Assembly: GCF_009651005.1 (NCBI RefSeq)
Contig: NZ_WHVW01000002.1
Coordinates: forward strand, 124,001-188,000
Length of the DNA stretch: 64,000 bases
Source: Sporosarcina obsidiansis
GTDB taxonomy: Bacteria > Bacillota > Bacilli > Bacillales_A > Planococcaceae
Direction of reading: 5' to 3'
The position numbers were made by a program, and so were the translations under genes. Below the pieces are notes generated by a model. That model searched no databases, was not told the origin of the DNA, and was given only the letters and a program-made list of their open reading frames with translations. Below, piece after piece: positions 1 through 9,402 of the stretch. Within the stretch, counting starts at the first letter, position 1. Every line of letters begins with the position of its first letter.

Positions 1-213
1 TTTTCATATTCCGTAACCAACTCAAATGTATCACTCTTTTCTCGTCAATCAATCTATTTTAACAGGTTCTCCATACGGAAATCAAACAGATCTATGTCAT
101 CCGGAAATAAAAGGAAAAATCACATTAACATATGAGAAGCTAAATGTAAAAAAGCTTTTGCAGCGAGCTAGACGAAGCCTCGTACAAAAGCTGATTGAGA
201 TGATTGTTGCTGA

Positions 214-819
214 TTACCCTACAAAAGGTTCTCCAGCTTTGTGTTGATCTTCTAACACAAGGATTCCTTTTACATTAGGTGCATCCTTCAGCGCGAGTTC
301 TTTAGCAGAGCAGATCATTCCAGATGACGGAACGCCACGCAACTCCGCATCACGAATTATCATTCCTGAAGGCATCACTGCACCCACTTTAGCAACCACT
401 ACTTTTTGCCCTGCTTCTACATTCGGAGCGCCACAGACAATCTGCAACGTTTCTTCACCCACATCTACTTGGCAGATGTTCAATTTATCTGCATTTGGAT
501 GTTTTTCTTTTTGTGCTACATAGCCTACAACAAATTTAGGACTAAAATCTACGTCCAGCTTTAGCTCTACTTCATTTTGTTGGAGAGCCTGTTGTAGCTG
601 TTCAGCTAGTTCTTCCGTTAATTCTACTTGCCCCTCAGCCTGAACAGGGAAATAGCGAGACACATCAAATAAATTGAAACCGACTACCTCTCCAGTTTGC
701 TCATCCGTTAGAATCGCTACATCATTTTTACGTTCGCAATGAACATGTGCAGCCCTTTCGGTAGTTAATTGAACGAATAAAACATCGCCTACACCTGCTG
801 CGTTATAAAATACATTCAT
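214..819 (-). CDS. ytpR: YtpR-type tRNA-binding domain protein
   Basis: A protein of 201 residues. The N-terminal ~90 residues match the DUF4479 part of YtpR, and residues ~95-200 are an OB-fold tRNA-binding domain of the PheT N-terminus/Trbp111 type. Visible signatures are KHPNADKLNICQVDVG, IVCGAPNV and a conserved PSGMII. The start ATG overlaps the stop of the upstream ytpQ gene in an ATGA arrangement, so the two are translationally coupled. The family is thought to bind structured RNA. Its cellular role is not settled and is not shown by the sequence. Confidence 0.9.
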   Translation of the reverse strand: MNVFYNAAGVGDVLFVQLTTERAAHVHCERKNDVAILTDEQTGEVVGFNLFDVSRYFPVQAEGQVELTEELAEQLQQALQQNEVELKLDVDFSPKFVVGYVAQKEKHPNADKLNICQVDVGEETLQIVCGAPNVEAGQKVVVAKVGAVMPSGMIIRDAELRGVPSSGMICSAKELALKDAPNVKGILVLEDQHKAGEPFVG

Positions 820-1631
820 TTTTTCTTGTCCCTTCTAGCTACTCGATTTTTTGCCATAATAAAAATAGGTTCCAGCTTACCGTTTTCATAGATAAATGAA
901 AGTGAAGTCACCGGTACGGCACCTGTCGTAAAAAATTGCATCGCCATTTGCGCAATGACATCATACCCCGTATCATTGCGAATGTCGCCTATGATCAATA
1001 CATCTTGATGTGGTACAGAAACCACCATATGGCCTTCTATCATTTTTTCCATTTCTTTCAAAAAAGGTTGGTTTAATATACGACTTGCATCATAGCCATC
1101 GTTATTATTAATAAAATAAAAAATATTATCGGATACTTTGTCTTTTTTCCAAGCAGTCGGTAGCGTTTTCACAGAGAACATTGCCACTTCCTGCACTTCT
1201 TGAGCAGTCATTCCCATCTCAGACAGCATACTTTCATCTATCAGACGATAGGTAGTGCCTAAATCTAGCGCATAAAAAATACGTGTTTCTGCTGTATGAT
1301 CTTTCGTCAGAAAAGGCTGTCCTGCTGCACTTTCAGTAGGAAATGATGTAGAACGAATAACTGGATAAATGTTTCTTTCACCAACAAACCCTATTGCCTG
1401 TTCTTGTTCCATCGCACGAAATGTTTCCTGAATCGTATAAACCACTTCATCTATTGCTCGCTCTTTTTTCTGTTCATACTTCGCCAAAATCTCGGGCAAT
1501 GAAATATCCATTCCTTTATGAAGGGTATGATGTACAATCCGAAGTTTATCTGCTCTACGATCGAATTGCCATTCGAAATTCTCTTGTGGCAAACGAGCTT
1601 TGAGTTCTTCCACTAAATCATTTGCTTCCAT
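816..1631 (-). CDS. ytpQ: DUF1444 family protein YtpQ
   Basis: A soluble 271-residue protein with no signal peptide or membrane segment. Length, the PVIRSTSFPTESAAG region and the C-terminal FIYENGKLEPIFIMAKNR region match the DUF1444 family (B. subtilis YtpQ), whose function is unknown. AAGGAG lies just upstream of the ATG. It is the first gene of the ytpQ-ytpR pair, as in other Bacillales. Confidence 0.88.
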   Translation of the reverse strand: MEANDLVEELKARLPQENFEWQFDRRADKLRIVHHTLHKGMDISLPEILAKYEQKKERAIDEVVYTIQETFRAMEQEQAIGFVGERNIYPVIRSTSFPTESAAGQPFLTKDHTAETRIFYALDLGTTYRLIDESMLSEMGMTAQEVQEVAMFSVKTLPTAWKKDKVSDNIFYFINNNDGYDASRILNQPFLKEMEKMIEGHMVVSVPHQDVLIIGDIRNDTGYDVIAQMAMQFFTTGAVPVTSLSFIYENGKLEPIFIMAKNRVARRDKKK

Positions 1632-1672
1632 TCGTGTCTAGCTCCTTCCGTACGCTTTTCATTTTACCCTTA

Positions 1673-2191
1673 TCATTTTATATCTTGCTGTACAGAACGA
1701 GCAATTTCCATCATTTTTTCTAAATGTGGTCCTACATTCTCTTCATTCGTCACAGTTTCCACTTTCGCACCGCCTACATCAGCAATCAGTTCCACCAACT
1801 TCTCGCTTTTCTGTATGACCGCTACAAAACCAAACGCATCATCTTTCGTGAAAGTTTGTGCTCCCACCAGGTTTTCTGGCTCTTCTGTCAGTAATAAATC
1901 ATAAGTAACACGGCTATTTTTCTTTTCATTTGGATTGACAGTCAAATAAAATGAATCATTTCGTTTTGTCATGATAATTGTCTGTGAAGTGGATTGCTTG
2001 TCCACTTTCATCGTTGCCGGCTTATAGAAATGTATATCACCGACAGATTCATTTGCCTTTTTAGCATTCGCCTCAAATGCTTCTTTCGCTGCAAGAAAAC
2101 CATCGTCTGTTCGAACTTCGACTTTCTGGTTGCATCCTACAAGGAGTACAGCTAGCAGCAATAGCACAACACCCTTTCCTTTTCGGAACAT
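1673..2191 (-). CDS. Small lipoprotein of unknown function
   Basis: A protein of 172 residues with a type II signal peptide: MFRKGKG, a hydrophobic run, then lipobox LVGC at about residues 17-20. It should be a membrane-anchored extracytoplasmic lipoprotein. The mature part is polar with no domain I recognise. GGGAGG precedes the ATG. It lies 41 nt upstream of ytpQ in the same orientation, so co-transcription is plausible. In B. subtilis this position is held by a thioredoxin-like gene, so this is a lineage difference. Confidence 0.75.
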   Translation of the reverse strand: MFRKGKGVVLLLLAVLLVGCNQKVEVRTDDGFLAAKEAFEANAKKANESVGDIHFYKPATMKVDKQSTSQTIIMTKRNDSFYLTVNPNEKKNSRVTYDLLLTEEPENLVGAQTFTKDDAFGFVAVIQKSEKLVELIADVGGAKVETVTNEENVGPHLEKMMEIARSVQQDIK

Positions 2192-2256
2192 CTAGGTTCC
2201 TCCCTTCTTTACTCCGTACAAATTTCTATCAGTCCTATTCTAATCGCACGCTGCCT

Positions 2257-2793
2257 TTATTGCAATATTCCTCTACAAGATGGATTACTGTAGAGATATT
2301 GTCCGATCAATAACTGCATGATATGTTCAAACAATACATCTCTTGGAACCACTTGTGCAGTTAGCATTCCCATCGCACCTTCTGAAAGGCGAATTTGCTG
2401 TTTCTTGAAATAATGATCGACTGCATCTCCCAATTCCGTACCGTTTTTTATTTCGGCAGCTAAGTCTTCTGGAAGTGGAATTTGCGCCCCAGCAGCTGTG
2501 TAAATGTGACCATTCGGCGCAACGAGTGCCCCCCAATTACAAAGATACATCGTCTGGTCAATCATTCGGACGCCACCTTCCAATCCAATTCCATATGTAT
2601 CATCTTGCAGTTCACTGGCAGCGACAGCACGATTGATAGCGCCTTGTCGCGTTTCTTCATCGCTCATCGGCTGGGCACTAACGCCTGATGCAACGGGTGC
2701 AGACGAAACGTTGCTATTGTCAATATAGCGTTCTATCGTCCTCACTGCAGCGCGCATTTTTGCTTGATTTTTCGAGCCAAGTACAAATTTCAT
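2257..2793 (-). CDS. DUF84/YjjX-type non-canonical purine NTP phosphatase
   Basis: A 178-residue protein starting MKFVLGSKNQAKMRA, the nucleotide-binding start of the DUF84 (YjjX/Maf-like) fold. GLEGG and a downstream acidic segment are also typical. Family members hydrolyse ITP/XTP and so keep deaminated purines out of RNA and DNA. The start is well placed behind AGGAGGGTGCTAG. Substrate preference is inferred from family only. It is followed by the lipoprotein gene on the same strand. Confidence 0.82.
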   Translation of the reverse strand: MKFVLGSKNQAKMRAAVRTIERYIDNSNVSSAPVASGVSAQPMSDEETRQGAINRAVAASELQDDTYGIGLEGGVRMIDQTMYLCNWGALVAPNGHIYTAAGAQIPLPEDLAAEIKNGTELGDAVDHYFKKQQIRLSEGAMGMLTAQVVPRDVLFEHIMQLLIGQYLYSNPSCRGILQ

Positions 2794-2824
2794 CTAGCAC
2801 CCTCCTTTCTTTCATCTGAACGGA

Positions 2825-3898
2825 TCAGCTGTTTTGTCTAATTGTATCAACTGTCGTTTTATCGCAAGCTTTTACTAAATGAACAAGTAGTTCTTTTGCT
2901 GCTGCATAATCGTCTGTATGAATAATGGAAGCCGCTGTGTGGATGTATCGTGAACAAATTCCGATCACCGCGCTCGGCACGCCTTCATTCGAAATATGCA
3001 CTTGACCTGCGTCTGTGCCTCCTTGTGAGACAAAGTATTGGTACGGCACATTATGAGTTTCTGCCATGTCTAACACAAACTCACGCATACCGCGATGTGT
3101 CACCATGGAACGATCGAAAATACGTAGCAACGTACCTTTACCCAATTGACCAAACTCTTGTTTATTGCCGCTTGCATCATTTGCCGGACTCGCATCCAGT
3201 GCAAAGAACAAGTCTGGATTGATCATCCGAGCAGCTGTCTGCGCACCGCGTAAGCCGACCTCTTCCATGACTGTTGCCCCAGAGTAAAGCGTATTCGGTA
3301 GTGTATCATTCTTCACTTCTTGCAATAATTCTATCGCAAGTCCACATCCGTATCGATTGTCCCATGCTTTTGCCATGATCTTTTTCGGATTCGCCATTGG
3401 TGTGAACGGACAAATCGGCAATATCTGCTGACCTGGACGAATACCAAAGCTCTCCGCATCTGCCCTATCATCAGCACCGACATCAATCAACATATTTTTG
3501 ACATCCATTGGTCTATTCCGTGCTTCCTCACTCAATAAGTGAGGCGGGATTGATCCAATCACTCCTTGTACAACGTCTTTGTCCGTTATGATGTCAACTC
3601 GCTGCGCTAACAACACCTGACTCCACCAACCACCTAATGGCTGAAAACGTAGCATGCCGTTGTCCGTAATGCCTGTCACCATGAATCCAACTTCATCCAT
3701 ATGGCCTGCCACCATAATCTTCGGTTGATCTTCTTTACCATGCCGAACACCAAAGATCCCACCAAGTCCGTCTTGTATCATTTCATCCGCGTTCTTTGAT
3801 AGCTGCTCACGCATAAAAGACCGAACGCGATATTCATTTCCTGGTGCGCCTGGAAGTTCAGTTAATGTGCGAAATAGTTCCAAGGTTTCATTTTCCAT
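2825..3898 (-). CDS. ytoP: M42 family glutamyl aminopeptidase-like metallopeptidase (YtoP)
   Basis: A 357-residue protein of the usual M42 length. Metal ligands are visible: AGHMDEVG (His-x-Asp), the AWDNRYGC aspartate, MEEVGLRGA with the catalytic Glu pair, ALDASPAND, and a late HTDDY histidine. Family enzymes are cytoplasmic cobalt/zinc aminopeptidases forming tetrahedral dodecamers that trim peptides. The start lies behind GGGAGG. It is 31 nt upstream of the DUF84 gene and probably co-transcribed with it. Confidence 0.92.
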   Translation of the reverse strand: MENETLELFRTLTELPGAPGNEYRVRSFMREQLSKNADEMIQDGLGGIFGVRHGKEDQPKIMVAGHMDEVGFMVTGITDNGMLRFQPLGGWWSQVLLAQRVDIITDKDVVQGVIGSIPPHLLSEEARNRPMDVKNMLIDVGADDRADAESFGIRPGQQILPICPFTPMANPKKIMAKAWDNRYGCGLAIELLQEVKNDTLPNTLYSGATVMEEVGLRGAQTAARMINPDLFFALDASPANDASGNKQEFGQLGKGTLLRIFDRSMVTHRGMREFVLDMAETHNVPYQYFVSQGGTDAGQVHISNEGVPSAVIGICSRYIHTAASIIHTDDYAAAKELLVHLVKACDKTTVDTIRQNS

Positions 3899-4135
3899 AT
3901 AAATACCTCCCTTTTTTAATGTCTACTTGCATTATATCTAGATGGTAAACAGATGAAAACTAATTAGGTTCTTCCCCTTGTTTCTGCGACTGTGGATCGT
4001 AACTCTTTAGAAAATACTGCTTTATCATTACGAATAGCGTTCTGCCAATTGAAGAGTAAAGGGAAGACGTTAGAATCGCCATGCTCTTTTAATCTATGGT
4101 ACACTATAAGAAAAGATTTGCGAAGGAGGCTGTAA

Positions 4136-4456
4136 TTGGCCATGAGAGTAAAAGAATTTTTAGCTGGCATTTTAACCGGAGTTGCTGCAGGTGTGGTGGT
4201 AAATGAAGCATTCAATAAACTAAATGAACAAGTACCTGCCGATAACGTATTGAAAAAAGTAAAAGAAGCATTTAAAGAAGAAGGTCCAATTGATGGTTCT
4301 TGGATCGTCATGAAACCGGAACCTTATACGAATCACGTAATCTCTATGGAAGTTTATCGTGGCGGGGTTTCTCGTATGAAAGACGGCAGACTTGAACAAT
4401 ACGAATTTGCAGCAGATGCAAAAACAGGCACTGTTGTAGAACTAGTTCGCCAATAA
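4136..4456 (+). CDS. Small YtzB-like protein, possible PepSY-type domain
   Basis: A protein of ~106 residues. The N-terminus carries a hydrophobic alanine/valine-rich segment (FLAGILTGVAAGVVVNEAF) that could anchor or export it. The C-terminal half (WIVMKPEPYTNHVISMEVY ... DAKTGTVVEL) resembles a single PepSY repeat. GAAGGAGG ends 6 nt before TTG at 4136 and 12 nt before ATG at 4142, so TTG is preferred. It is divergent from ytoP, as in related Bacillales, and ends at a strong terminator. Confidence 0.72.
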   Translation: MAMRVKEFLAGILTGVAAGVVVNEAFNKLNEQVPADNVLKKVKEAFKEEGPIDGSWIVMKPEPYTNHVISMEVYRGGVSRMKDGRLEQYEFAADAKTGTVVELVRQ

Positions 4457-4470
4457 AAACTACTACTAAT

Positions 4471-4512
4471 AGGACACGGTCGATGAGTTACATCGTCAGC
4501 CGTGTCCTTTTC
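4471..4512 (+). terminator. Intrinsic terminator of the YtzB-like gene
   Basis: A GGACACGG/CCGTGTCC stem with a second inner GATGA/TCATC-like pairing, followed by CTTTTCATTTT, 15 nt after the stop codon. Confidence 0.85.
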
Positions 4513-4527
4513 ATTTTCCACAAAAAA

Positions 4528-4557
4528 ACACTGCCAAGACCAATCATCTGGCAGTGT
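4528..4557 (-). terminator. Intrinsic terminator of ytnP
   Basis: A perfect ACACTGCCA/TGGCAGTGT stem followed, on the minus strand, by seven T residues, directly after the ytnP stop codon. Confidence 0.88.
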
Positions 4558-4563
4558 ATCACA

Positions 4564-5409
4564 TTATCTAGTACGCAGAACGCTTTCGACAATTCGTTTT
4601 CCATCTTCACTAAATTTCGCCATGCGATATATGGCATCATGATAGAAAATAAACCCAAAGTTATTTGGAAGCGCTTCCTTCATCAAGCGCTCTTTTGCAA
4701 AGATTGAATCCATAGGGTAATCATCATAAGCCAGCACCCAAAGTGGGTTCGTATGTGCATGTGTCGGCATAATGTCCGCCATATGGATTAGCGTGTCTCC
4801 ACCTTGCTCCAACTTGATCACACTATGACCATCACTATGACCTCCTGTATGAATCATAAGAATTCCAGGTAACACTTCTAATTCATTTTCAAATGTCTGC
4901 ACTTGATCCTGAATCGGCTCCCAATTTTCTGGCCAATAGGTGTTGCGTGAACGAATATTCGGTTCTCTCATCTCATCCCATTCCACTTTAGACGTATAGA
5001 TCGTTGCGTTTGGGAATACGGAAACAAGTCGGTCTCCTTCCCACTGTGTCAAACCAGCCGCGTGATCATTGTGCAAGTGTGACATCATCACGATATCGAT
5101 ATCTTCTGGTGTCAGCCCTAGCTCTTCCAGGCTTTCTTCCACGCGTGTTTCTGCACGGACACCTAAGTTTCTTTTTTTCTTCTCATTTAATTTCCCTTTG
5201 CCAATTCCTGAATCTATCAATAAATTCTTGCCTTGGTATTGAATTAAAATGGGGTCTGTCCGCAGTTCAATCAAATTATTTTCATCTGGTTCATATCGTC
5301 TTGCCCACAAAGCTTTAGGTACAACGCCGAACATAGTACCTCCATCTAAGTAATTCACGCCACCATCTAGCCATGTTAGTTTCATATCATGAAAAGTGTA
5401 TTGATCCAA
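4564..5409 (-). CDS. ytnP: Metallo-beta-lactamase fold lactonase-like hydrolase (YtnP)
   Basis: A 281-residue cytoplasmic protein with the MBL zinc motif [10 protein letters not shown] (HxHxDH), then HTGGHSDGH and a later [10 protein letters not shown], giving the two-metal site of the AHL/gamma-butyrolactone lactonase group. B. subtilis YtnP degrades homoserine-lactone-type signals and interferes with Streptomyces signalling, so quorum quenching is the likely role here by homology. Its position upstream of ytoP and downstream of trmB matches the Bacillus order. Confidence 0.87.
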   Translation of the reverse strand: MDQYTFHDMKLTWLDGGVNYLDGGTMFGVVPKALWARRYEPDENNLIELRTDPILIQYQGKNLLIDSGIGKGKLNEKKKRNLGVRAETRVEESLEELGLTPEDIDIVMMSHLHNDHAAGLTQWEGDRLVSVFPNATIYTSKVEWDEMREPNIRSRNTYWPENWEPIQDQVQTFENELEVLPGILMIHTGGHSDGHSVIKLEQGGDTLIHMADIMPTHAHTNPLWVLAYDDYPMDSIFAKERLMKEALPNNFGFIFYHDAIYRMAKFSEDGKRIVESVLRTR

Positions 5410-5454
5410 AATAATTCCTCCCTACATTTCTAATTTGACCACATTCTAGCAATC

Positions 5455-5517
5455 GTTAATTCACACTTCAGGCGGACGATTTCTTTCGGAGTCGCCCTGC
5501 CTTCCGCGAAAATTAAC
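5455..5517. repeat. Short, internally deleted copy of a Bacillaceae-type intergenic repeat
   Basis: A 63-nt element bounded by GTTAATT and AATTAAC. On the minus strand it reads GGAAGGCAGGGCGACTCCGA, then CGTCCGCCTGAAG. These are the left and right ends of the longer element at 59359-59487 (GGAAGGCGGCGACTCCGA ... CGTCCGTCTGGAAC) with the middle missing. It lies between ytnP and trmB. Confidence 0.6.
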
Positions 5518-5552
5518 TAGCATATCGTGCTAACTCTTATGAAGAAAATTAC

Positions 5553-6197
5553 TTAAACTTGATACTGAGCTTCCAAACGATAGATTGGTTGTCCTTTGCT
5601 TGAAAACTTTTCTTCGTATTCTGTCAAAATATTGTCTTCCGGCATGTTTGCGTGCAGATCCAATGAAACGGACAGTAGTTTCATGCCGTAGTCCGTCATG
5701 GACACGAGAGAGTATTCAAAGAGGGAGCGATTATCCGTCTTAAAATGAATTTCTCCACCCGGTGTAAGAATACCTTCATATTTCTGTAAAAAGTTTGCAT
5801 GGGTCAGACGACGCTTTTCGTGGCGTGTTTTTGGCCACGGATCAGAAAAATTCAAATACACTCGATTTATCTCAGCTTTTTCGAAAATAGATTCCAAGTT
5901 CTCACCATTCGCACGTAATAAGCGAAGGTTTGAAGGCTTACCGGCTTCAATTGCCTTTTCCAGTGCCGAAACGACAACATTGTCGAAATGTTCAATCCCA
6001 ATGTAATTGATGGAGGGATTGGCAAGCGCCATACCAATCACAAATTGACCTTTTCCTGTTCCCACTTCAATATGGATTGGAGAACTATTGCCAAATTCTT
6101 CTGCCCAATCCCCTTTTATATCTTCAGGATTTATAATCAGCATATCCGGGTGTTCCGACATAAAATCCTTCGCCCATGGTTTGTTTCGTAAACGCAT
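5553..6197 (-). CDS. trmB: tRNA (guanine-N7-)-methyltransferase
   Basis: A 214-residue SAM-dependent methyltransferase that makes m7G46 in the tRNA variable loop. The SAM motif is [10 protein letters not shown] at ~42-51. The TrmB signature [16 protein letters not shown] at ~117-132 supplies substrate and catalytic contacts. FKTDN and the C-terminal TEYEEKF are also typical. Length and start fit the family. It sits between the NERD-like gene and ytnP on the same strand. Confidence 0.96.
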   Translation of the reverse strand: MRLRNKPWAKDFMSEHPDMLIINPEDIKGDWAEEFGNSSPIHIEVGTGKGQFVIGMALANPSINYIGIEHFDNVVVSALEKAIEAGKPSNLRLLRANGENLESIFEKAEINRVYLNFSDPWPKTRHEKRRLTHANFLQKYEGILTPGGEIHFKTDNRSLFEYSLVSMTDYGMKLLSVSLDLHANMPEDNILTEYEEKFSSKGQPIYRLEAQYQV

Positions 6198-6222
6198 AAT
6201 TACTACACTCTCTCTTTGTCAT

Positions 6223-7200
6223 TTATTCTTCTATTGGTTCTTCCGCTGATTCTTCCGCATCAAATAAGCGGCTCATAGCAGTTGTTTCTGCATAGTCTAA
6301 AATCGATTGAGCTGCTTTGAACTGGGTGTGCTTCATTGGACTTGGATTTTTACTGAGCTGTGTCAGCCATTGATCATAAGTCTTACGATCAATACAAGTA
6401 ATTTCATAAGGTGTGCCAGGATAATCGATATAACCATTCCTCGAAATAATCAATTTCTTAATAGGCAGTTCCACTTTTGCTCCATTGAAAAATGACGAAA
6501 TTACTTTTTCCATCCGATTTAGCGCAATACTTGGATTCAATACTTTCAATTCTTGCTCACCAAATTTTTTCAGCCAAAATCGATCACTGCTTCCTATATA
6601 AGCGGCCATTCGCTCATCTTCAAGAACCGTAATACAATAACAAGCCGTCGGTGACAACAAGACAATATCCAATTCAATAGGCGCCTTATTCACTTTTACG
6701 ATTGGATAATAAAACAATAAGAAACTATCCGGTAAGCGTTGCGTTAATTGTTTTAATAATGAATCTGAGAAAAATTTAGGATCTACACGCGAGCGATCAT
6801 ACAAAGTAGAACTCGCCCATTTTAATTGGAACTGAAATAATTGTTCACTGTAAGACTTTTTCAGTTGCTCCATACTTGAAGGTCGCTCTGAAATCGCCGC
6901 CTGGAACGTAAGATCTGTTTCTACTTCTTCATCAGGCCCTTCATCAGCTTCTTCATCAACAAAATCGTCATCTCGCCGTTTCCGCCATTTTTTAAAGAGA
7001 AGAGAATACCATTTGGCATCCTCTTGTGTGTCTTCTAGCATTGTCGCCGCCTGCTCTTCGAATTGATCGAAGCCATGCTCCCATTGGTTTTTGATTCGTT
7101 TCCATTGATAGCGCTTGAGACGAATAAATTGTGTCGGATAGCGCGTCAAATCGTTCTCGTAACGGGAGACATAGTCGACTAGCTTAACTAGCTGAGCCAT
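6223..7200 (-). CDS. NERD (nuclease-related domain)-like protein
   Basis: Start taken at ATG 7200, which has AAAGGA six nt upstream, giving 325 residues; upstream ATGs at 7206-7221 lack spacing. The N-terminal half is charged, with an acidic linker at ~95-110 (DDDFVDEEADEGPDEEVE). Residues ~165-290 contain PIELDIVLLSPTACYCITV, which resembles the NERD core E-x-D-x-V plus the following strand. Function is unknown and a nuclease role is only inferred. It overlaps the end of dat by 17 nt, suggesting coupling. Confidence 0.65.
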   Translation of the reverse strand: MAQLVKLVDYVSRYENDLTRYPTQFIRLKRYQWKRIKNQWEHGFDQFEEQAATMLEDTQEDAKWYSLLFKKWRKRRDDDFVDEEADEGPDEEVETDLTFQAAISERPSSMEQLKKSYSEQLFQFQLKWASSTLYDRSRVDPKFFSDSLLKQLTQRLPDSFLLFYYPIVKVNKAPIELDIVLLSPTACYCITVLEDERMAAYIGSSDRFWLKKFGEQELKVLNPSIALNRMEKVISSFFNGAKVELPIKKLIISRNGYIDYPGTPYEITCIDRKTYDQWLTQLSKNPSPMKHTQFKAAQSILDYAETTAMSRLFDAEESAEEPIEE

Positions 7201-8071
7201 TTGCATTCCTTTCATCAGCATGGCCAGCCGCTAGCAACATCGGTAGCTGTGCATCGAAAGCTTTTTGCAGTTTTCTAGTGAGTGGTCCTGGAACACCCTC
7301 ACCGATTAGCTGGCGATCAATGGTCACAACAGGCGTAATTTCTGCATTTGTAGAGGTGAAGAAAAACTCATCCATTTCTAGAGCTTCCGTCAATGTAAAT
7401 TCTTTCTCTTTGACAGGAATAGAAAGTTCGGACGCTAACTGCAGGACGACTCGACGGGTAATTCCATTTAGTATGAAGTGGTTGGCTGGATGTGTATGAA
7501 GCACGCCATCTTTAATACCAAATACATTGGAAGCCGATCCTTCTCGTACAAGACCATCGCGCACAAACAACGCTTCCTGACAGTTTGACTCCACTGCCTC
7601 TTGCTTAGCAAGTACATTCCCCAACAAGTTCAAACTTTTAATATCGCAACGGAGCCAGCGCATATCTTCCACAGATTTCATGGCAGCACCCATTTCTAGC
7701 TGTGCAAACGGCCTTGGATTCTCTACTGTATACCCAATGACGACGGGAGACACAAATTCATTCGGGAATTGATGCGCACGAGGAGCTACTCCCCTAGTCA
7801 CTTGCAAATAAATATGGCCAACTGTCAAATTGTTTTGTTGTACCAACTGCTCTGCAATCTCTATCAGTTGTTCGACAGTATATGGCAATACCATGCGTAT
7901 CTTTGCTGCACTTTCTATTAAACGCTCTAGATGTTCTTGCGCTGTAAACAGCACGCCATCGTATACTTTTATCACTTCATAGACACCGTCACCGAACACA
8001 TATCCACGATCGTCCACAGATAGTTTCACTTCTTCTATCGCTAGGAATTCCCCATCTTTAAAACACTTCAT
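7184..8071 (-). CDS. dat: D-amino acid transaminase (class IV PLP aminotransferase)
   Basis: A 295-residue fold-type IV PLP enzyme. It shows RGYVFGDGVYEVIKVYDG near the N-terminus, RGVAPRAHQFP (the Dat arginine/histidine carboxylate trap), the PLP lysine in DIKSLNLLGNVLAK, and REGSASNVFGI. D-alanine transaminase supplies D-glutamate for peptidoglycan. The APRAHQFP motif favours Dat over branched-chain aminotransferase or 4-amino-4-deoxychorismate lyase. It is the first gene of an apparent dat-NERD-trmB transcription unit. Confidence 0.88.
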   Translation of the reverse strand: MKCFKDGEFLAIEEVKLSVDDRGYVFGDGVYEVIKVYDGVLFTAQEHLERLIESAAKIRMVLPYTVEQLIEIAEQLVQQNNLTVGHIYLQVTRGVAPRAHQFPNEFVSPVVIGYTVENPRPFAQLEMGAAMKSVEDMRWLRCDIKSLNLLGNVLAKQEAVESNCQEALFVRDGLVREGSASNVFGIKDGVLHTHPANHFILNGITRRVVLQLASELSIPVKEKEFTLTEALEMDEFFFTSTNAEITPVVTIDRQLIGEGVPGPLTRKLQKAFDAQLPMLLAAGHADERNANGSAS

Positions 8072-8388
8072 ACGTCCATCACCTCTTCTGAAATGAAAGC
8101 TGTTCCAGCCAAATTATGCTGTCAGTTTCCTATGTTCCTATTTTCACATGTTTATCTAATAAAATAAAGGAAAACTATCTTTTTCTCTCCTGTCCACAAG
8201 CAAAGTAAATATATGTGCGATTTATCCGAAAATACGTTATAATTATATTGTCAGAACATTTCACTCACTATTCTGACATAGCTTATCATAAAGGAGCGGA
8301 TCAGGAAAGGTAATCTCAGAGAATAACCCAACAGTCTTCTATTGCAATGTTGGTGTGAAACTATGAAGATGAAGGAGTGGTTTCTTCG
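8072..8388. other. 317-nt divergent intergenic region with a structured ytzE leader
   Basis: No gene seen. A TATAAT hexamer at 8238-8243 could be the -10 for the downstream small regulator. Between it and the start codon lie two inverted repeats: GTCAGAA/TTCTGAC (about 8250-8278) and CCAACA/TGTTGG (about 8329-8353). The ~140-nt leader is long for a 73-codon gene. I do not recognise a known riboswitch. Confidence 0.45.
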
Positions 8389-8610
8389 ATGAACCCAGCT
8401 ACCGATCGCATGTTAATTCGTATCAAAGATGTCTATCTGTTCATTCGGGATAACGGAACAGTTACGACTGAGAATGTGGCAGAGGAATTCAATATTTCTC
8501 CTCGTACCGCTCAGCGTGACTTAAACGTTTTAGAGTACAACGAATTGATCAAGAGCTCAGTCCGTGGCGAATGGACAACGACTTCCAAGAAAGTGAAATT
8601 GCCTTCCTGA
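8389..8610 (+). CDS. ytzE: Small DeoR-type HTH protein (YtzE-like)
   Basis: Start at ATG 8389, eight nt after GGAGTGG; an upstream in-frame GTG lies inside that ribosome binding site. The 73 residues are almost only a winged helix-turn-helix (RIKDVYLFIRDNGTVTTENV ... SPRTAQRDLNVLEYNELI) of the DeoR N-terminal type, with no ligand-binding domain. It probably binds DNA as a stand-alone domain. Targets are unknown. Confidence 0.8.
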   Translation: MNPATDRMLIRIKDVYLFIRDNGTVTTENVAEEFNISPRTAQRDLNVLEYNELIKSSVRGEWTTTSKKVKLPS

Positions 8611-8648
8611 TTTAATATCCTATACAGTTATGATAGTGTACACAATGA

Positions 8649-8680
8649 AAAGGCTGACGCTTTCGCATCAGCCTTTTTGC
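8649..8680. terminator. Bidirectional terminator between ytzE and the RsuA-type gene
   Basis: An AAAGGCTGA(C)/(A)TCAGCCTTTTT hairpin with A and T runs on its two sides. The right arm overlaps the last codons of the pseudouridine synthase gene. Confidence 0.8.
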
Positions 8681-9399
8681 TTGGTGCTATCCAATTTTTG
8701 CAATTCCGATAGTTCTTCATCTGTCAACTCTCGATACTCCCCCAACTTCAATTGCTTATCCAGAATAAGGGGGCCCATCGTCAGTCTTTTCAAATAGACT
8801 ACTTTTTTCCCTACAGACTCAAACATTCGTTTTACTTGATGGAACTTTCCTTCGGTAATCGTCAGTTCAATTTCTGAAACATCCCCAGATTGGAGGATTT
8901 TCAAGTCACCTGGTTTCGTTTCATATCCATCGTCAAGGATGACACCCTTTGCGAATTCATTCACATCTTCTTCCGTAACTTGCCCGGATACCTTGGCAAA
9001 ATAGATTTTAGGTACTTCTTTTTTTGGTGACAATAAATGATGTGCCAGTTGTCCATCGTTGGTCAACAATAACAAGCCTTCCGTATCTTTATCTAATCGA
9101 CCAACAGGAAATGGTTGAAAATGTCGTTCTTCACTTCCAAGTAAATCAATTACGGTCCGATCGTACTTATCTTCCGTTGCCGATATGACACCCGGCGGCT
9201 TATGCATCATCAAGTAAACAAATTCTTTATACACCACATCTTCGCCCAATAAAGTGATGGTATCTTTTGCGGGATCCACATGGAGAGCAGGATCCTTGAT
9301 CACCGCTCCATTGACACGAATCATTCCTTTTTTCAATAACTGACGTACCTCTTTACGAGTACCATATCCCGTATTAGACAATAATTTATCCAGCCTCAT
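8668..9399 (-). CDS. 16S rRNA pseudouridine synthase, RsuA family
   Basis: A 243-residue protein with an N-terminal S4 RNA-binding domain (MRLDKLLSNTGYGTRKEVRQ, ~1-60), then a pseudouridine synthase domain with catalytic aspartate motif VGRLDKDTEGLLLLTNDG at ~100-117. GKFHQVKRMFESVGKKV is the usual late motif. It should isomerise one uridine in 16S rRNA. It lies 3 nt downstream of the YtgP flippase gene, as in other Bacillales. Confidence 0.92.
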   Translation of the reverse strand: MRLDKLLSNTGYGTRKEVRQLLKKGMIRVNGAVIKDPALHVDPAKDTITLLGEDVVYKEFVYLMMHKPPGVISATEDKYDRTVIDLLGSEERHFQPFPVGRLDKDTEGLLLLTNDGQLAHHLLSPKKEVPKIYFAKVSGQVTEEDVNEFAKGVILDDGYETKPGDLKILQSGDVSEIELTITEGKFHQVKRMFESVGKKVVYLKRLTMGPLILDKQLKLGEYRELTDEELSELQKLDSTKQKG

Positions 9400-9402
9400 T
9401 CG

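Noticed and set aside
26..247. 73-codon plus-strand frame at the left edge
   Set aside because: No ribosome binding site before its ATG, and it runs into the 3' end of ytpR on the other strand. The region 1-213 shows only a weak AGCTTTTG/CAAAAGCT inverted repeat (153-192).
3964..4311. 115-codon minus-strand frame
   Set aside because: Antisense of the YtzB-like gene, which has a proper binding site and terminator.
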